In this document: positions 41,441 through 49,848 of the stretch, in pieces | Numbering within the stretch: position 1 is the first letter of the stretch | Layout of the letters: the number at the start of each line of letters is the position of its first letter | DNA from: Nonomuraea sp. NEAU-A123 | GTDB lineage: Bacteria > Actinomycetota > Actinomycetes > Streptosporangiales > Streptosporangiaceae | NCBI RefSeq assembly: GCF_018603905.1 | Contig: NZ_JAHFZZ010000026.1 | Span: forward strand, 1 to 64,000 | Length of the DNA stretch: 64,000 bases | Direction of reading: 5' to 3' | Notes under the pieces: model-generated | What the model was told of the DNA's origin: nothing | The model's database searches: none | The model's input: only the letters and a program-made list of their open reading frames with translations | Translations under genes and position numbers: made by a program

Positions 41441-41818
41441 CTAGCTGCGCCATTTCTCGATGAGCCAGGCGCAGACTTCCGGCTCGGTCATCTCGGGAAA
41501 CTCTTCGGTGAACGTGCGGAGCGCGCGCAGCGCCTCGCCCCGCTCCAGGCCACGCAGCCCGGCGTGCTTGAGGTACTCCTGACGTGCGGCGGAAGGACGG
41601 CCTCCGCCCGCGCCGCGGCCAGGCAGGCCGTTGCGCCACTGCACGATCTCGTCCAGCCGGTCGGCCCGCCAGCCGGGAACTCCGTCGATCTCGACGTCGG
41701 GCTCGGGAAACGGGTGACTCGAATCGCTCGGATAGCGGGAGCGCCACTTGTGCACCGCGTGCCGGCTCACCCCCAGCGCCTCGGCGATGCCGACTCCGCC
41801 GAGGTAGTGCTCGATCAT
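41441..41818 (-). CDS. Small HTH DNA-binding protein
   Basis: 125 residues. N-terminal MIEHYLGGVGIAEALGVSRHAVHKWRSRYPS is a helix-turn-helix of the MerR/excisionase-like type that picks a site by GVSRHAVHKWR. Then an acidic/Pro stretch and WRADRLDEIVQWRNGLPGRG. The C-terminal helix region ends EPEVCAWLIEKWRS. Probably a transcription factor or recombination accessory protein; no recombinase lies nearby. Likely co-transcribed with the serine hydrolase downstream. Confidence 0.7.
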   Translation of the reverse strand: MIEHYLGGVGIAEALGVSRHAVHKWRSRYPSDSSHPFPEPDVEIDGVPGWRADRLDEIVQWRNGLPGRGAGGGRPSAARQEYLKHAGLRGLERGEALRALRTFTEEFPEMTEPEVCAWLIEKWRS

Positions 41819-42000
41819 GATGCACCAACTTGTCGGTACGGCCTCCTGGGGACCCCATGCCTACCACGGCCGAGCCGTAAGCCTTGGAACCTTGTCTCCG
41901 GCAGAGACGACGATAGACCGAGCGAGAAATATCGTCAACAACGGAGACGAAGTTTCCCGAGAGGCATGAGCGCGGGCTGAGGGGAAGGTGAGGAAGTGTG

Positions 42001-42378
42001 ATGACCGAACGCGCCGCGCTTTCCCCCTCAGAGCAGGCGACCATACGAGAACTGCTCGACGCCGACCGTCAGAGGACCACGGCCCGCGTCGCCATCCTGG
42101 GCCGCGACCGGGAGGAGATCGTCAAATCGTCGGCGCTGACCGCCTCCGACGACGAGCACGACCCCGAAGGAACGTCCACCGCCTTCGAACGGGCCCACGT
42201 CCAAGCCCTCCTCGACCAGGCCGTGAGCCACCTCGCCGAACTGGACCTCGCCTTCGAACGGCTACGCGATGGCACCTACGGGATCTGCGCGAGATGCGGG
42301 CAACGCATCGCCATCGAGCGCCTGACGATCCTCCCGGCCACCAAGACCTGCGTCAGCTGCGCCTCCGGCCACCGCTGA
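42001..42378 (+). CDS. TraR/DksA-type C4 zinc-finger protein
   Basis: 125 residues. Coiled N-terminal half (ALLDQAVSHLAELDLAFERLRDGTYG) followed by the DksA/TraR zinc finger ICARCGQRIAIERLTILPATKTCVSC with all four cysteines. Family members bind in the RNA polymerase secondary channel. AGGAAG lies at 41991-41996, so the ATG at 42001 is preferred over the GTG at 41998. Convergent with the transglutaminase-like gene. Confidence 0.88.
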   Translation: MTERAALSPSEQATIRELLDADRQRTTARVAILGRDREEIVKSSALTASDDEHDPEGTSTAFERAHVQALLDQAVSHLAELDLAFERLRDGTYGICARCGQRIAIERLTILPATKTCVSCASGHR

Positions 42379-42423
42379 CCCGGCGGGAGATGGTCTCGAA
42401 GTCGGCGTCGGCATGCAGCATGG

Positions 42424-43260
42424 TCAGCTTGTGAAGATCATGTGCGTCGGGACCTCGAGGTCTTCGCTCTCGTAGAGCTTGGCTATGGCCTCGGGGTTGT
42501 CGTCGGCGCAGGTCGTGGCGATCATGTCCATGAGCGAGTCGTAATCGGGACCGGTGGCGCCTTGGTAGGAAGCCTCCATGCGGCCCCATTCGTCCCAGGG
42601 CAGCATTTCGATCTTCTGAAGGGCGGCCAGGTCGCGGATCGCGTTGCCCCGGATTTCGGCCGCTCCCCACGCGTGCGCGACTCCCGCGACGCCGAACGAG
42701 TCAGGATCAACGGAGCCTTCGCGATAGAGGCGCCAAGCTTCGCCACCGGTCAGGAACTCTCCGGTGGCCAGGTCTTCGGGGGCGGCGACCAGGTTCTGGC
42801 CGAGGATCTCGCTGTCGATGCGCACCCAACGCCGTTCGTCGGTGCGCCAGTATTCCGTGATCCAATGGTCGACGCTCTTGCCGGGAATGAAGTATGTGGC
42901 GAAGCCGCACCGGGCGCGAGCGGGGATGCCCTGGAGGCGGAGAAGAGCGCAGCTGACAAGAGCGAAGTGACGGCACGTGCCCACCACTCGCAGGTGTGCG
43001 GGACGTGGGACATCCAGCGGGGCGGGGTCGAGGCTGGTGAGCGATCGGATGATGTCGCTTGTGCCGCGGAGGTTCTTCTCGGCCAGGCGTTCCGGGGGGA
43101 TCGGCAGGGAGGCGGCATCGTTCGGGTGGACGATGAGGCCTTGTGTGATCTTGCAGATGTCCACTGGGGTGGTCGGGAGGCGTTCGGTGAGTGGTGACTG
43201 ATCGGCATCAAGACGCGTGAAGACACCCGGACGGCGGTAATCGATGGTGCTCGCTGCCAT
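42424..43260 (-). CDS. Transglutaminase-like cysteine peptidase-fold protein
   Basis: 278 residues from ATG 43260. LRVVGTCRHFALVSCALLRLQGIPAR supplies the catalytic Cys, KSVDHWITEYW the His, and RWVRIDSE the Asp of the transglutaminase-core triad. No signal peptide, so it acts inside the cell, as a protease, amidase or cross-linking enzyme. The N-terminal ~70 residues (PVDICKITQGLIVHPNDAASLPIPPERLAEK) are shared with other members in my memory. Substrate unknown. Confidence 0.82.
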   Translation of the reverse strand: MAASTIDYRRPGVFTRLDADQSPLTERLPTTPVDICKITQGLIVHPNDAASLPIPPERLAEKNLRGTSDIIRSLTSLDPAPLDVPRPAHLRVVGTCRHFALVSCALLRLQGIPARARCGFATYFIPGKSVDHWITEYWRTDERRWVRIDSEILGQNLVAAPEDLATGEFLTGGEAWRLYREGSVDPDSFGVAGVAHAWGAAEIRGNAIRDLAALQKIEMLPWDEWGRMEASYQGATGPDYDSLMDMIATTCADDNPEAIAKLYESEDLEVPTHMIFTS

Positions 43261-43372
43261 GTCGGCACCGTAGCGAGGGCCACTGACATTTCCGCCTCCG
43301 GTTGGCGCCGCGACTGATTGTCCAAGGGAGGGAAGGGGAGGGGGAGGAGGTCGTCCGCGGGAAAGGGAGACC

Positions 43373-44020
43373 ATGGACGTCGCGGAAGTCGGGGTGCGGA
43401 TCCCGGTCGGTGACGTGGCGCTGGACGCCGACGTCGCCGTGCCCGGTGAGCTGCGTGGGGTGGTGCTGTTCGCGCATGGCAGCGGCAGCGGCCGGCACAG
43501 CCCGCGCAACCGCTACGTCGCGGCGCAGCTTCAGGCCGCGGGCCTGGTCACCGTGCTGGCCGACCTGCTGACCGCGGCGGAGGAACGGCGCGATGCCGTG
43601 ACCGGTGAGCTCAGGTTCGACATCGGCCTGCTCGCCGGCCGCGTGGCCGCGCTGACCGACTGGGCCGGGGCCGACTCCAGGACCGCGGGCCTCGGCATCG
43701 GGCTCTTCGGCGCGAGCACCGGCGCCGCCGCGGCCCTGGTCGCCGCGGTGGAGCGGCCCGATGCGGTGCGTACCGTCGTCTCCCGCGGAGGGCGGCCCGA
43801 TCTGGCCGGTGACCTCCTCGCCGGGGTGCGCCAACCCACCCTGCTCATCGTCGGCGGCGACGACTCGGTGGTCATCGACCTCAACCGCTGGGCGCGGCAG
43901 CGATTGCCCGGCGAGGTCCGGCTGGAGATCGTGCCGGGCGCGTCACACCTGTTCGTGGAGCCCGGCACGCTGGAGCAGGTGGCCCGCCTGGCCACGGACT
44001 GGTTCGTCACCCACCTGTGA
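43373..44020 (+). CDS. Alpha/beta hydrolase, dienelactone hydrolase-like
   Basis: 215 residues. VVLFAHGSGSGRHSPRNRYVA forms the oxyanion region. GLFGASTGAAAALVAA carries the nucleophile Ser. The acid is in LLIVGGDDSVVIDLN and the His in VPGASHLFVEPG. This pattern is seen in hydrolases found beside or fused to phosphoribosyltransferases in actinomycetes, but no such gene is here. ATG 43373 follows a purine-rich stretch. The stop lies in a 14-bp tandem repeat. Confidence 0.85.
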   Translation: MDVAEVGVRIPVGDVALDADVAVPGELRGVVLFAHGSGSGRHSPRNRYVAAQLQAAGLVTVLADLLTAAEERRDAVTGELRFDIGLLAGRVAALTDWAGADSRTAGLGIGLFGASTGAAAALVAAVERPDAVRTVVSRGGRPDLAGDLLAGVRQPTLLIVGGDDSVVIDLNRWARQRLPGEVRLEIVPGASHLFVEPGTLEQVARLATDWFVTHL

Positions 44021-44056
44021 AAGCCCGTCTGTGAAAGCCCACCTGTGAAAGCCCGC
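44015..44056. repeat. 14-bp tandem repeat spanning the hydrolase stop codon
   Basis: Three units of ctgtgaaagcccRY start at 44015, 44029 and 44043. The first contains the TGA stop of the hydrolase gene and each unit repeats CTGTGA. Confidence 0.85.
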
Positions 44057-44078
44057 CGGCCGTCGAGTCCGGCCGGAG

Positions 44079-44648
44079 TCATCCCTGCTGGTACGCCGGG
44101 GCGGGGCCGGTGAGATAGCGCTGGATCGTCGGGCCGAGCCAGGCGACCGTCTCCTCGTTGGACATCAGCCGCGCGGGCGGGAAGGCGAGGATGTACCGCA
44201 CCAGCGCGATGCCCAGAATCTGGGCGCCGACCAGCGCGGCGCGGGTCGGCGTCTGCTCGGGATCGCCGGTCAGCCTGACGACCAGCGGGGCGAGCTGCTC
44301 GGCGAAGATGGCGCGCATGCGTTCGGCCACGGCCTCGTTGGTGACGGCGGTACGCAGGAGCGCCTGCAGCGCGTCGTCGGCCTCCCAGCGGTCGAGGAAG
44401 TGGCGCACCAGGGCGGAGCCCACCTGCTCACGGTCGATGCCGGTCAGGTCGGGCAGGCGCAGGTCGAATTCGGCCGCCACGGCGAACAGCTTCTCCTTGC
44501 TGCCGAAGTACCGCATGACCATCGCGGGGTCGATCCGCGCGTCGGTGGCGATGGCCCGGATCGTCGCCCGCTCATAGCCGTCCGCGGCGAAGCGCTCGCG
44601 GGCCGCGGCCAGGATGAGCGCCTTGGTCTGCTCCGAAGATCTCCTCAT
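44079..44648 (-). CDS. TetR-family repressor of the adjacent monooxygenase
   Basis: 189 residues from the ATG at 44648. HTH: TKALILAAARERFAADGYERATIRAIATDARIDPAMVMRYFGSKEKLF (about 7-54), then a TetR C-terminal helical domain. A GTG/ATG further upstream would place the start inside the operator. Faces the FAD monooxygenase gene; three copies of its likely binding site fill the 85-base gap, one dyad ending directly at its start codon. Confidence 0.88.
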   Translation of the reverse strand: MRRSSEQTKALILAAARERFAADGYERATIRAIATDARIDPAMVMRYFGSKEKLFAVAAEFDLRLPDLTGIDREQVGSALVRHFLDRWEADDALQALLRTAVTNEAVAERMRAIFAEQLAPLVVRLTGDPEQTPTRAALVGAQILGIALVRYILAFPPARLMSNEETVAWLGPTIQRYLTGPAPAYQQG

Positions 44649-44722
44649 GTCAACAAGTGTAGGCCAACGCTTGTTGACATCCAATCCGCCCGGGGTTAGC
44701 TTGATGCCAACAAGCGTTGACC
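44649..44722. promoter_or_regulatory. Three TetR operator-like sites between tetR and monooxygenase
   Basis: A 17-base motif (consensus G-Y-CAACAAG-Y-GTW-G-R-CC) occurs at 44649-44665 (plus), 44662-44678 (minus) and 44706-44722 (plus). The first two form a 30-bp dyad with perfect 9-bp arms GTCAACAAG/CTTGTTGAC. The third ends just before AAGGAGGA of the monooxygenase gene. Confidence 0.75.
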
Positions 44723-44733
44723 AAGGAGGAGCG

Positions 44734-45870
44734 ATGGATTCGGACGTACTGATCGTTGGGGCCGGGCCCGTCGGGCTGACCGCGGCGATCGTCCTGACGC
44801 AGCAGGGTCACACGGTCACGATCGTGGACGCGCAGGCCGAGAGCCTCAACACGTCCAGAGCCGCCGTCGTGCACCCGCGTACCCTGGAACTGCTCAAGCC
44901 GTACGGCGTGGCGTCGGCGATGACCGCGCACGGAGTCCACACCCCGCGCTTCACCATCCGCGACCGGGACCGCGTGCTCGTCCCGGTGCCCTTCGACGGC
45001 CTGGACACGCCCTTCCCCTACACCTTGATGATCTCCCAGGCGGACACCGAGGCGTTCCTCCTGGCCAGGCTGGAGGAGCTCGGCGGCAAGGTGCTGCGCC
45101 CCGCCACGGTGACCGGCATCGAGCAGGACGCCGAAGGCGTCACCGCCACCCTCGACGACGGGCGGCGGATCCGTGCCGCCTACCTGATCGGCGCCGACGG
45201 GATGCACAGCATGGTCAGGGAGAGCGCCGGGATCGCCTTCGACGGCGGCGCCTATGCGGAGTCGTTCGCGCTCGCCGACGTGCGCCTTTCCGGTGGTGTT
45301 CCGCAGAACGAGGTCATCCTCTACTTCTCGCCCGCGGGGCTGGTGGTCGTCGCGCCGCTGCCCGGCGGGTCCTACCGGATCGTCGCCACGGTGGAGGAGG
45401 CGCCCCAGCGGCCCGATGTCGCGTTCGTCCAGCAGTTGCTGGACGAACGCGGGCCCGAGGCCGAACCCGCCGTCGTGCACGAGGTCATCTGGGGATCTCG
45501 CTTCCGCGTGCACCACCGCATCGCCGTCAGCTACCGCAAGGACCGCATCCTGCTGGCCGGCGATGCCGCGCACGTCCACTCTCCCGCCGGCGGCCAGGGC
45601 ATGAACCTCGGCATCGACGACGCCGTCACCCTGGGCGAGGCCCTCTCCCGCGTGCTGCGGGGCGCCTCGCCCGACCTGCTCGACGGCTACGCCACCGGTC
45701 AGCGGCCGCAGGCCGAGAAGGTGGTCGCCCTGGCCGGCACGCTCACCGCGCTGGCCACGGCCGCGTCCGGGAAGCGGCTGCTGCGCAATCTGGTCCTGAG
45801 GCTGGCGGGTAAGATCCCCGCCGTTCGGCACCGTCTGGCCTGGCAGCTGTCCGGCCTGAATCGCCGATGA
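44734..45870 (+). CDS. FAD-dependent monooxygenase, aromatic hydroxylase type
   Basis: 378 residues. FAD motif VLIVGAGPVGLTAAIVL (4-20), the DG motif YLIGADGMHSMVRES, and RILLAGDAAHVHSPAGGQGMNLGIDDAV for the second FAD contact: class A flavoprotein hydroxylase (PHBH fold). It would hydroxylate an aromatic compound with NAD(P)H and oxygen; such TetR/FAD-monooxygenase pairs often confer antibiotic (for example rifampicin or tetracycline) modification, but that is only a possibility. AAGGAGGA precedes the ATG. Confidence 0.88.
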   Translation: MDSDVLIVGAGPVGLTAAIVLTQQGHTVTIVDAQAESLNTSRAAVVHPRTLELLKPYGVASAMTAHGVHTPRFTIRDRDRVLVPVPFDGLDTPFPYTLMISQADTEAFLLARLEELGGKVLRPATVTGIEQDAEGVTATLDDGRRIRAAYLIGADGMHSMVRESAGIAFDGGAYAESFALADVRLSGGVPQNEVILYFSPAGLVVVAPLPGGSYRIVATVEEAPQRPDVAFVQQLLDERGPEAEPAVVHEVIWGSRFRVHHRIAVSYRKDRILLAGDAAHVHSPAGGQGMNLGIDDAVTLGEALSRVLRGASPDLLDGYATGQRPQAEKVVALAGTLTALATAASGKRLLRNLVLRLAGKIPAVRHRLAWQLSGLNRR

Positions 45871-45882
45871 GCTCGCCGGCGG

Positions 45883-45914
45883 CTGGTCGACGCCGGTGCG
45901 GCCACGGCGACCAG
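45883..45914. terminator. Hairpin between convergent genes
   Basis: CTGGTCG (45883-45889) and CGACCAG (45908-45914) with additional pairing outside, in the 85-base gap between the monooxygenase stop and the convergent dehydrogenase stop. Confidence 0.45.
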
Positions 45915-45955
45915 CGCGCCGCCACCGCCGATCCGGCGAGCCATGACCGGCTTCC

Positions 45956-46984
45956 TTATCCGCCCAGCCGCAGCATCACCTTGCTGCTGCCGCTCGCCGG
46001 ATCGGCGGCGACGGCGAGTGCCTCGGCGGCCTGGTCGAGGGCGAAGCGGTGGCTGATGATCGGGGAGACGTCGAGGCCGTCCCGCATCGCGTCCAGGGCG
46101 TCGTCGATCTCCTCGGCGAAGCGGTACGAGCCGATCCAGGTGATCTCCCTGGTCACGAGGTCGCCGAGGGCTGAGAGGGCGGGCGTGCCGGGCAGGCTGC
46201 CGACCTGGACCAGGGTGCCGCCGCGGGCCGTCGCCCGCAGGACGGAGCCGAGCACGGCCGGGATGCCCGTGGCCTCAAAGACCAGCTCGACATCCTGGGG
46301 GAGTGTCGCGTCCCCGCTGATGTCGAGGGTCTCGTCCGCGCCCATGGCGCGGGCGACGGCGAGTGACGTCTTGGCGATGTCCGAGGCGATGACCGTGGCC
46401 GCCCCGTGGTGTTTCGCGGCGGCCACGACCAGTGAGCCGATCGAGCCGGTGCCGTTGACCAGCACCGTCTTCCCGCGCAGGTCCCCGGCGCGGGACACGG
46501 CGTGCATCGCCACGGCCAGGGGCTCGGCGAGGGCGCCGTGCTCGGTGCTGATGCCTTCGGGCAGTGGCCGGATCTGGGCCGCGCGGACCACGCGGTATTC
46601 GCTGAAACCGCCGTCGGTGTGGGGGTCGAAGGCGGCCGACCCGAAGTAGCGGACGCGGGGGTAGAGGTTCGTGCGGCCGGCGAGCCGGTCGGGCAGGCGG
46701 CCGTCACCGATCAGCTCCGCCGGGTGCACGGTGACCGGCTGGCCCACCGCGAGACCGCTGACACCCGTGCCGACGCCGGCGATCCGGCCGGCGACCTCGT
46801 GCCCGAGCACCAGCGGGTGCTTGAGTACTGCGGTCCCGGAGGCCCCGTGCTTCCAGTACGTGATGTCGGAGCCGCAGATCCCGCCCCATTCCATGGTGAG
46901 GAGGACCTCTCCCTCCCCCGGTGCCGGATCGGGGCGTTCGTCGATCCGGAGGTCGCCGGGGCCGTGCACGACGACGGACTTCAT
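45956..46984 (-). CDS. Zinc alcohol dehydrogenase, L-idonate 5-dehydrogenase type
   Basis: 342 residues from ATG 46984. Catalytic-zinc pattern GGICGSDITYWKHG (Cys), GHEVAGRIAGVG (His-Glu), and a Rossmann motif NGTGSIGSLV. The structural-zinc lobe lacks the usual four cysteines, as in some sugar-acid dehydrogenases. The GSDITYWKHGASG segment with PLVLGHE and YFGSAAFDPHTDGGFSEY matches what I know of L-idonate/sorbitol-type enzymes. It would interconvert a sugar acid or polyol and its keto form. Overlaps the MFS stop (ATGA); last gene of the sugar-acid operon. Confidence 0.82.
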   Translation of the reverse strand: MKSVVVHGPGDLRIDERPDPAPGEGEVLLTMEWGGICGSDITYWKHGASGTAVLKHPLVLGHEVAGRIAGVGTGVSGLAVGQPVTVHPAELIGDGRLPDRLAGRTNLYPRVRYFGSAAFDPHTDGGFSEYRVVRAAQIRPLPEGISTEHGALAEPLAVAMHAVSRAGDLRGKTVLVNGTGSIGSLVVAAAKHHGAATVIASDIAKTSLAVARAMGADETLDISGDATLPQDVELVFEATGIPAVLGSVLRATARGGTLVQVGSLPGTPALSALGDLVTREITWIGSYRFAEEIDDALDAMRDGLDVSPIISHRFALDQAAEALAVAADPASGSSKVMLRLGG

Positions 46985-48363
46985 ACCGCGTCCTCCAGAA
47001 GGACCAGGTCGCGCCTGCGGGTCTCCGGGGCGAGGATCGTGGACAGCAGGGTGATGAGCGAGTAGACGACGAGCATCGCCGCGATGGGCCACCAGCTACC
47101 GGTGACGGCGGTGAGGGTCGCCGCGACGACCGGGCCGATGGCGGTGGCCAGGATGCCGCCGATCTCCTTGGCGAGGGCGAGCTGGGTGAAGCGGGTCCGG
47201 GAGCCGAACAGCTCGGCCATCGTGACGCTCTCCAGCGAGAACAGGCTCAGGACGCCGATGTTCAGCCCGAAGATCATGCCCAGCATCAGCGCGGCCGTGC
47301 TGCCGGAGGTGATCAGCAGCATCATCGGGAACGCGAAGGCGGCGGTCAGCAGGGTCACCGCGATGTACATGGGGCGGCGGCCGAACCGGTCGCCGAGCAG
47401 GCCGACCAGCGGCACGGTGACGAACCCCAGCAAGGAGCCGTAGACGATGGCGCTGGTCGGGATCGACCGGTCGACGAGCAGCGTGGTGGCGAGATAGCCG
47501 ACGAGGAAGGTCTGGACCAGGCCCGAGTTGCCGGCCTGGCCGAACCTCAGCCCCAGGGCCAGGAAGAACGCCTTGCCCTTGCGCTGCCGGAGCCCGGCCT
47601 CGAGAACGCTCTTGTTCTCCTCCTGGAAGACGGCCTCGGCCTGGGTACGGGACATCGCGACGCCGTCCACGACGTCGGGCCGCTCCTCGAAGACCGGGCT
47701 CTCCTTGAGATTCCGGCGTACCCAGACCGCGAAGACCATGAGCACGAAGCTCAGCAGGAACGGCAGCCGCCACCCCCACGAGAGCAGTTGCTCCTCACTG
47801 AGGACGGCGAGCAGGATCGCCCACAGGCCCGACGCCGCCAGCGTGCCGGTGTTGGTGCCGAGCGACACCAGCGACGCGACCAGGCCGCGCCGCTTCACGG
47901 GGGCGTACTCGGCGAGCATGACCGTGGCTCCGGCGATCTCGGCGCCGGCCCCGAAGCCCTGGACGAGCCGCAGGACGACCAGCAGGATCGGGGCCAGGAT
48001 GCCGATCACCGCGTAGGTCGGCAGTACGCCGATCAGCGTGGTCGACGCGCCCATCAGCAGGATGGTGATGATCAGGACCTTCTTGCGGCCGATCCGGTCG
48101 CCCATCCGGCCGAAGTAGATGGCGCCGGCCAGCCGGGCGACGTATCCGACGCCGTAGGTGGCCATGGCGGCGATCAGCCCGATCGCCGGGCTGACGTCCG
48201 GGAAGAAGATCTTGTTGAAGACGATGGCGGCCGCCAGCGAGTACAGCTGGAAGTCCATGAACTCCATCGCCGTGCCGAGCCAGCCGGACATGGCCGCCCT
48301 GACGAGGTCACGGGTTGTTCTTGTCACGGGGCCCGCGGGCTCCGTCTGTGTGCTGTCTTTCAT
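46981..48363 (-). CDS. MFS transporter, metabolite:H+ symporter type
   Basis: 460 residues, 12 membrane helices. The family signature between helices 2 and 3 is FGRMGDRIGRKKVLI, with the second-half copy LLGDRFGRRPMYIAV. GTAMEFMDFQLYSLAAAIVFNKIFFP at the N terminus is typical of the metabolite:H+ symporter group, which takes up carboxylates and sugar acids. Neighbours suggest a hexuronate, mannonate or idonate. Follows the mannitol/fructuronate dehydrogenase gene by 18 bases, with CGGAG before its ATG. Confidence 0.88.
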   Translation of the reverse strand: MKDSTQTEPAGPVTRTTRDLVRAAMSGWLGTAMEFMDFQLYSLAAAIVFNKIFFPDVSPAIGLIAAMATYGVGYVARLAGAIYFGRMGDRIGRKKVLIITILLMGASTTLIGVLPTYAVIGILAPILLVVLRLVQGFGAGAEIAGATVMLAEYAPVKRRGLVASLVSLGTNTGTLAASGLWAILLAVLSEEQLLSWGWRLPFLLSFVLMVFAVWVRRNLKESPVFEERPDVVDGVAMSRTQAEAVFQEENKSVLEAGLRQRKGKAFFLALGLRFGQAGNSGLVQTFLVGYLATTLLVDRSIPTSAIVYGSLLGFVTVPLVGLLGDRFGRRPMYIAVTLLTAAFAFPMMLLITSGSTAALMLGMIFGLNIGVLSLFSLESVTMAELFGSRTRFTQLALAKEIGGILATAIGPVVAATLTAVTGSWWPIAAMLVVYSLITLLSTILAPETRRRDLVLLEDAV

Positions 48364-48381
48364 CGCGAACTCCGAGGTAGG

Positions 48382-49848
48382 TCAGATCTCGACGCGGCCG
48401 GCCCGCAGTGCGGGGAGCCGGGCGGCGGTGCCGGAGACGAGCGCGCCGTCCCCGGCCAGGTCCGCCGCGCCCAGCACGCTGAGCAGCCGGCGGATGGTGT
48501 CTTCGTGGTCGGACGTCTCGTGCCAGCAGGCCGCCAGTTCCGCGGCGGCGGGGTCCGTCGTGCCGAACGGCTGCCCGCCGTCGGCGGGCCGGGTCGCGTT
48601 CGCCCAGGCGGCGAGCGCGAGCTCGAGCGTCGGAGTGCCGGCGGAGGCGGCGCGCAGCGAGCGGAGGGCGCCGAACCAGCGTTCCGGGATCTTCCGGGAG
48701 CCGTCGGAGCCGATCTGCCGGAGCAGGTGCCGCATCCCGGGGTTGCGGAACCGCTCGACCAGGTCGTCAGTGTACGTGGCCGAGTCCGGCCCGTCGGCGG
48801 GCAGTGTCGGTGCGATCTCCGCGCCCAGGGCCCGGACCAGCCGTTCACCCCAGCCGGTCGCCATGACGTCGGCGATCGTCGCGCAGCCGGCCGCCGCTCC
48901 GAGGTAGGCCATGGCCGAGTGGGACCCGTTGAGCAGCCGCAGCTTCGTGAGCTGGTACGGCCCGACGTCGGGAACGAACAGGGCGCCGTCGAGCTCCCAC
49001 GGCGGACGCGGGCCGGCGAAGGAGTCCTCCAGCACCCACTGCCGGTACGGCTCGCCGACGACCGGCACCTCGTCACGCACGCCGAGCGCGATACGCGCCG
49101 CCTCCCGGTCCGCATCGGTCGTCGCGGGCACGATGCGGTCGACGATCGTGGCGGGGAAGGCGACCGCCGTGGCCAGCCGGTCGAGCACGGCCTGCCGGTC
49201 CGGCCACGACGAGGCTTCGACGAAGCCGCGTACCACCGTGCCGAGCGCGGCGCCGTTGGCGGCCATGTTGTCGCAGGACACGACGCTGATCGGGGCGCCG
49301 TTGACCCGCATCCGCGCGGCGAGCCCCGCGGCGAGCCGGCCGACGACCGTGGTGATGTCCGCCGCCTCCCTCGCCGCGAGGTCCGCGGCGATCTCCGGTG
49401 CTCCGGTGTCGAGCTCGCCGGTGCCGGGGCGGCGGTAGTAGCCGCTCTCGGTGATCGTCAGGGTCAGCACGGTGACGTCGGGGTCGGTGAGCAGGTCGTC
49501 GACCCGCCCGGCGTCCGGGCGCATCCCCAGGGCGTCGATGATCGACCCGACCGCGCGGGTGGTGGTGGCCGCCGGGTGGCGTTCGGTCACCGAGTACAGG
49601 CAGTCCTGGGCGCGCATCGCCTTGACCACCCGCGTCGAGTTCGGGGCCACGGCGACGATGCCCCACGGCTCGCCGCCGCGGGCTGCCGCGTTCTCGGTGT
49701 AGACCGCCTGGTGGGCCCGGTGGAACGCGCCGAGGCCGAAGTGCAGGATCCGCGGGCGCAACTGCCGGGGATCGACGGCCGGGCGCAGCTCAGGAGCGAT
49801 CCGGTCGAGCGTGGCGAGGCTCAGCGAGGGCGTCGTGAAGGTCTTCAC
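48382..49848 (-). CDS. Mannitol dehydrogenase-family protein, probable fructuronate reductase
   Basis: 488 residues. RILHFGLGAFHRAHQAVYT (NAD-binding start), SVTERHPAATTTRAVGSI, TLTITESGYYRRPGT, VVSCDNMAANG, KLRLLNGSHSAMAYLG (catalytic Lys and His) are the motifs of the long-chain polyol dehydrogenase family (UxuB/MtlD). Next to a D-mannonate dehydratase-type gene, interconversion of D-fructuronate and D-mannonate is the natural reading. GTG start overlapping the preceding stop. Confidence 0.87.
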   Translation of the reverse strand: MKTFTTPSLSLATLDRIAPELRPAVDPRQLRPRILHFGLGAFHRAHQAVYTENAAARGGEPWGIVAVAPNSTRVVKAMRAQDCLYSVTERHPAATTTRAVGSIIDALGMRPDAGRVDDLLTDPDVTVLTLTITESGYYRRPGTGELDTGAPEIAADLAAREAADITTVVGRLAAGLAARMRVNGAPISVVSCDNMAANGAALGTVVRGFVEASSWPDRQAVLDRLATAVAFPATIVDRIVPATTDADREAARIALGVRDEVPVVGEPYRQWVLEDSFAGPRPPWELDGALFVPDVGPYQLTKLRLLNGSHSAMAYLGAAAGCATIADVMATGWGERLVRALGAEIAPTLPADGPDSATYTDDLVERFRNPGMRHLLRQIGSDGSRKIPERWFGALRSLRAASAGTPTLELALAAWANATRPADGGQPFGTTDPAAAELAACWHETSDHEDTIRRLLSVLGAADLAGDGALVSGTAARLPALRAGRVEI

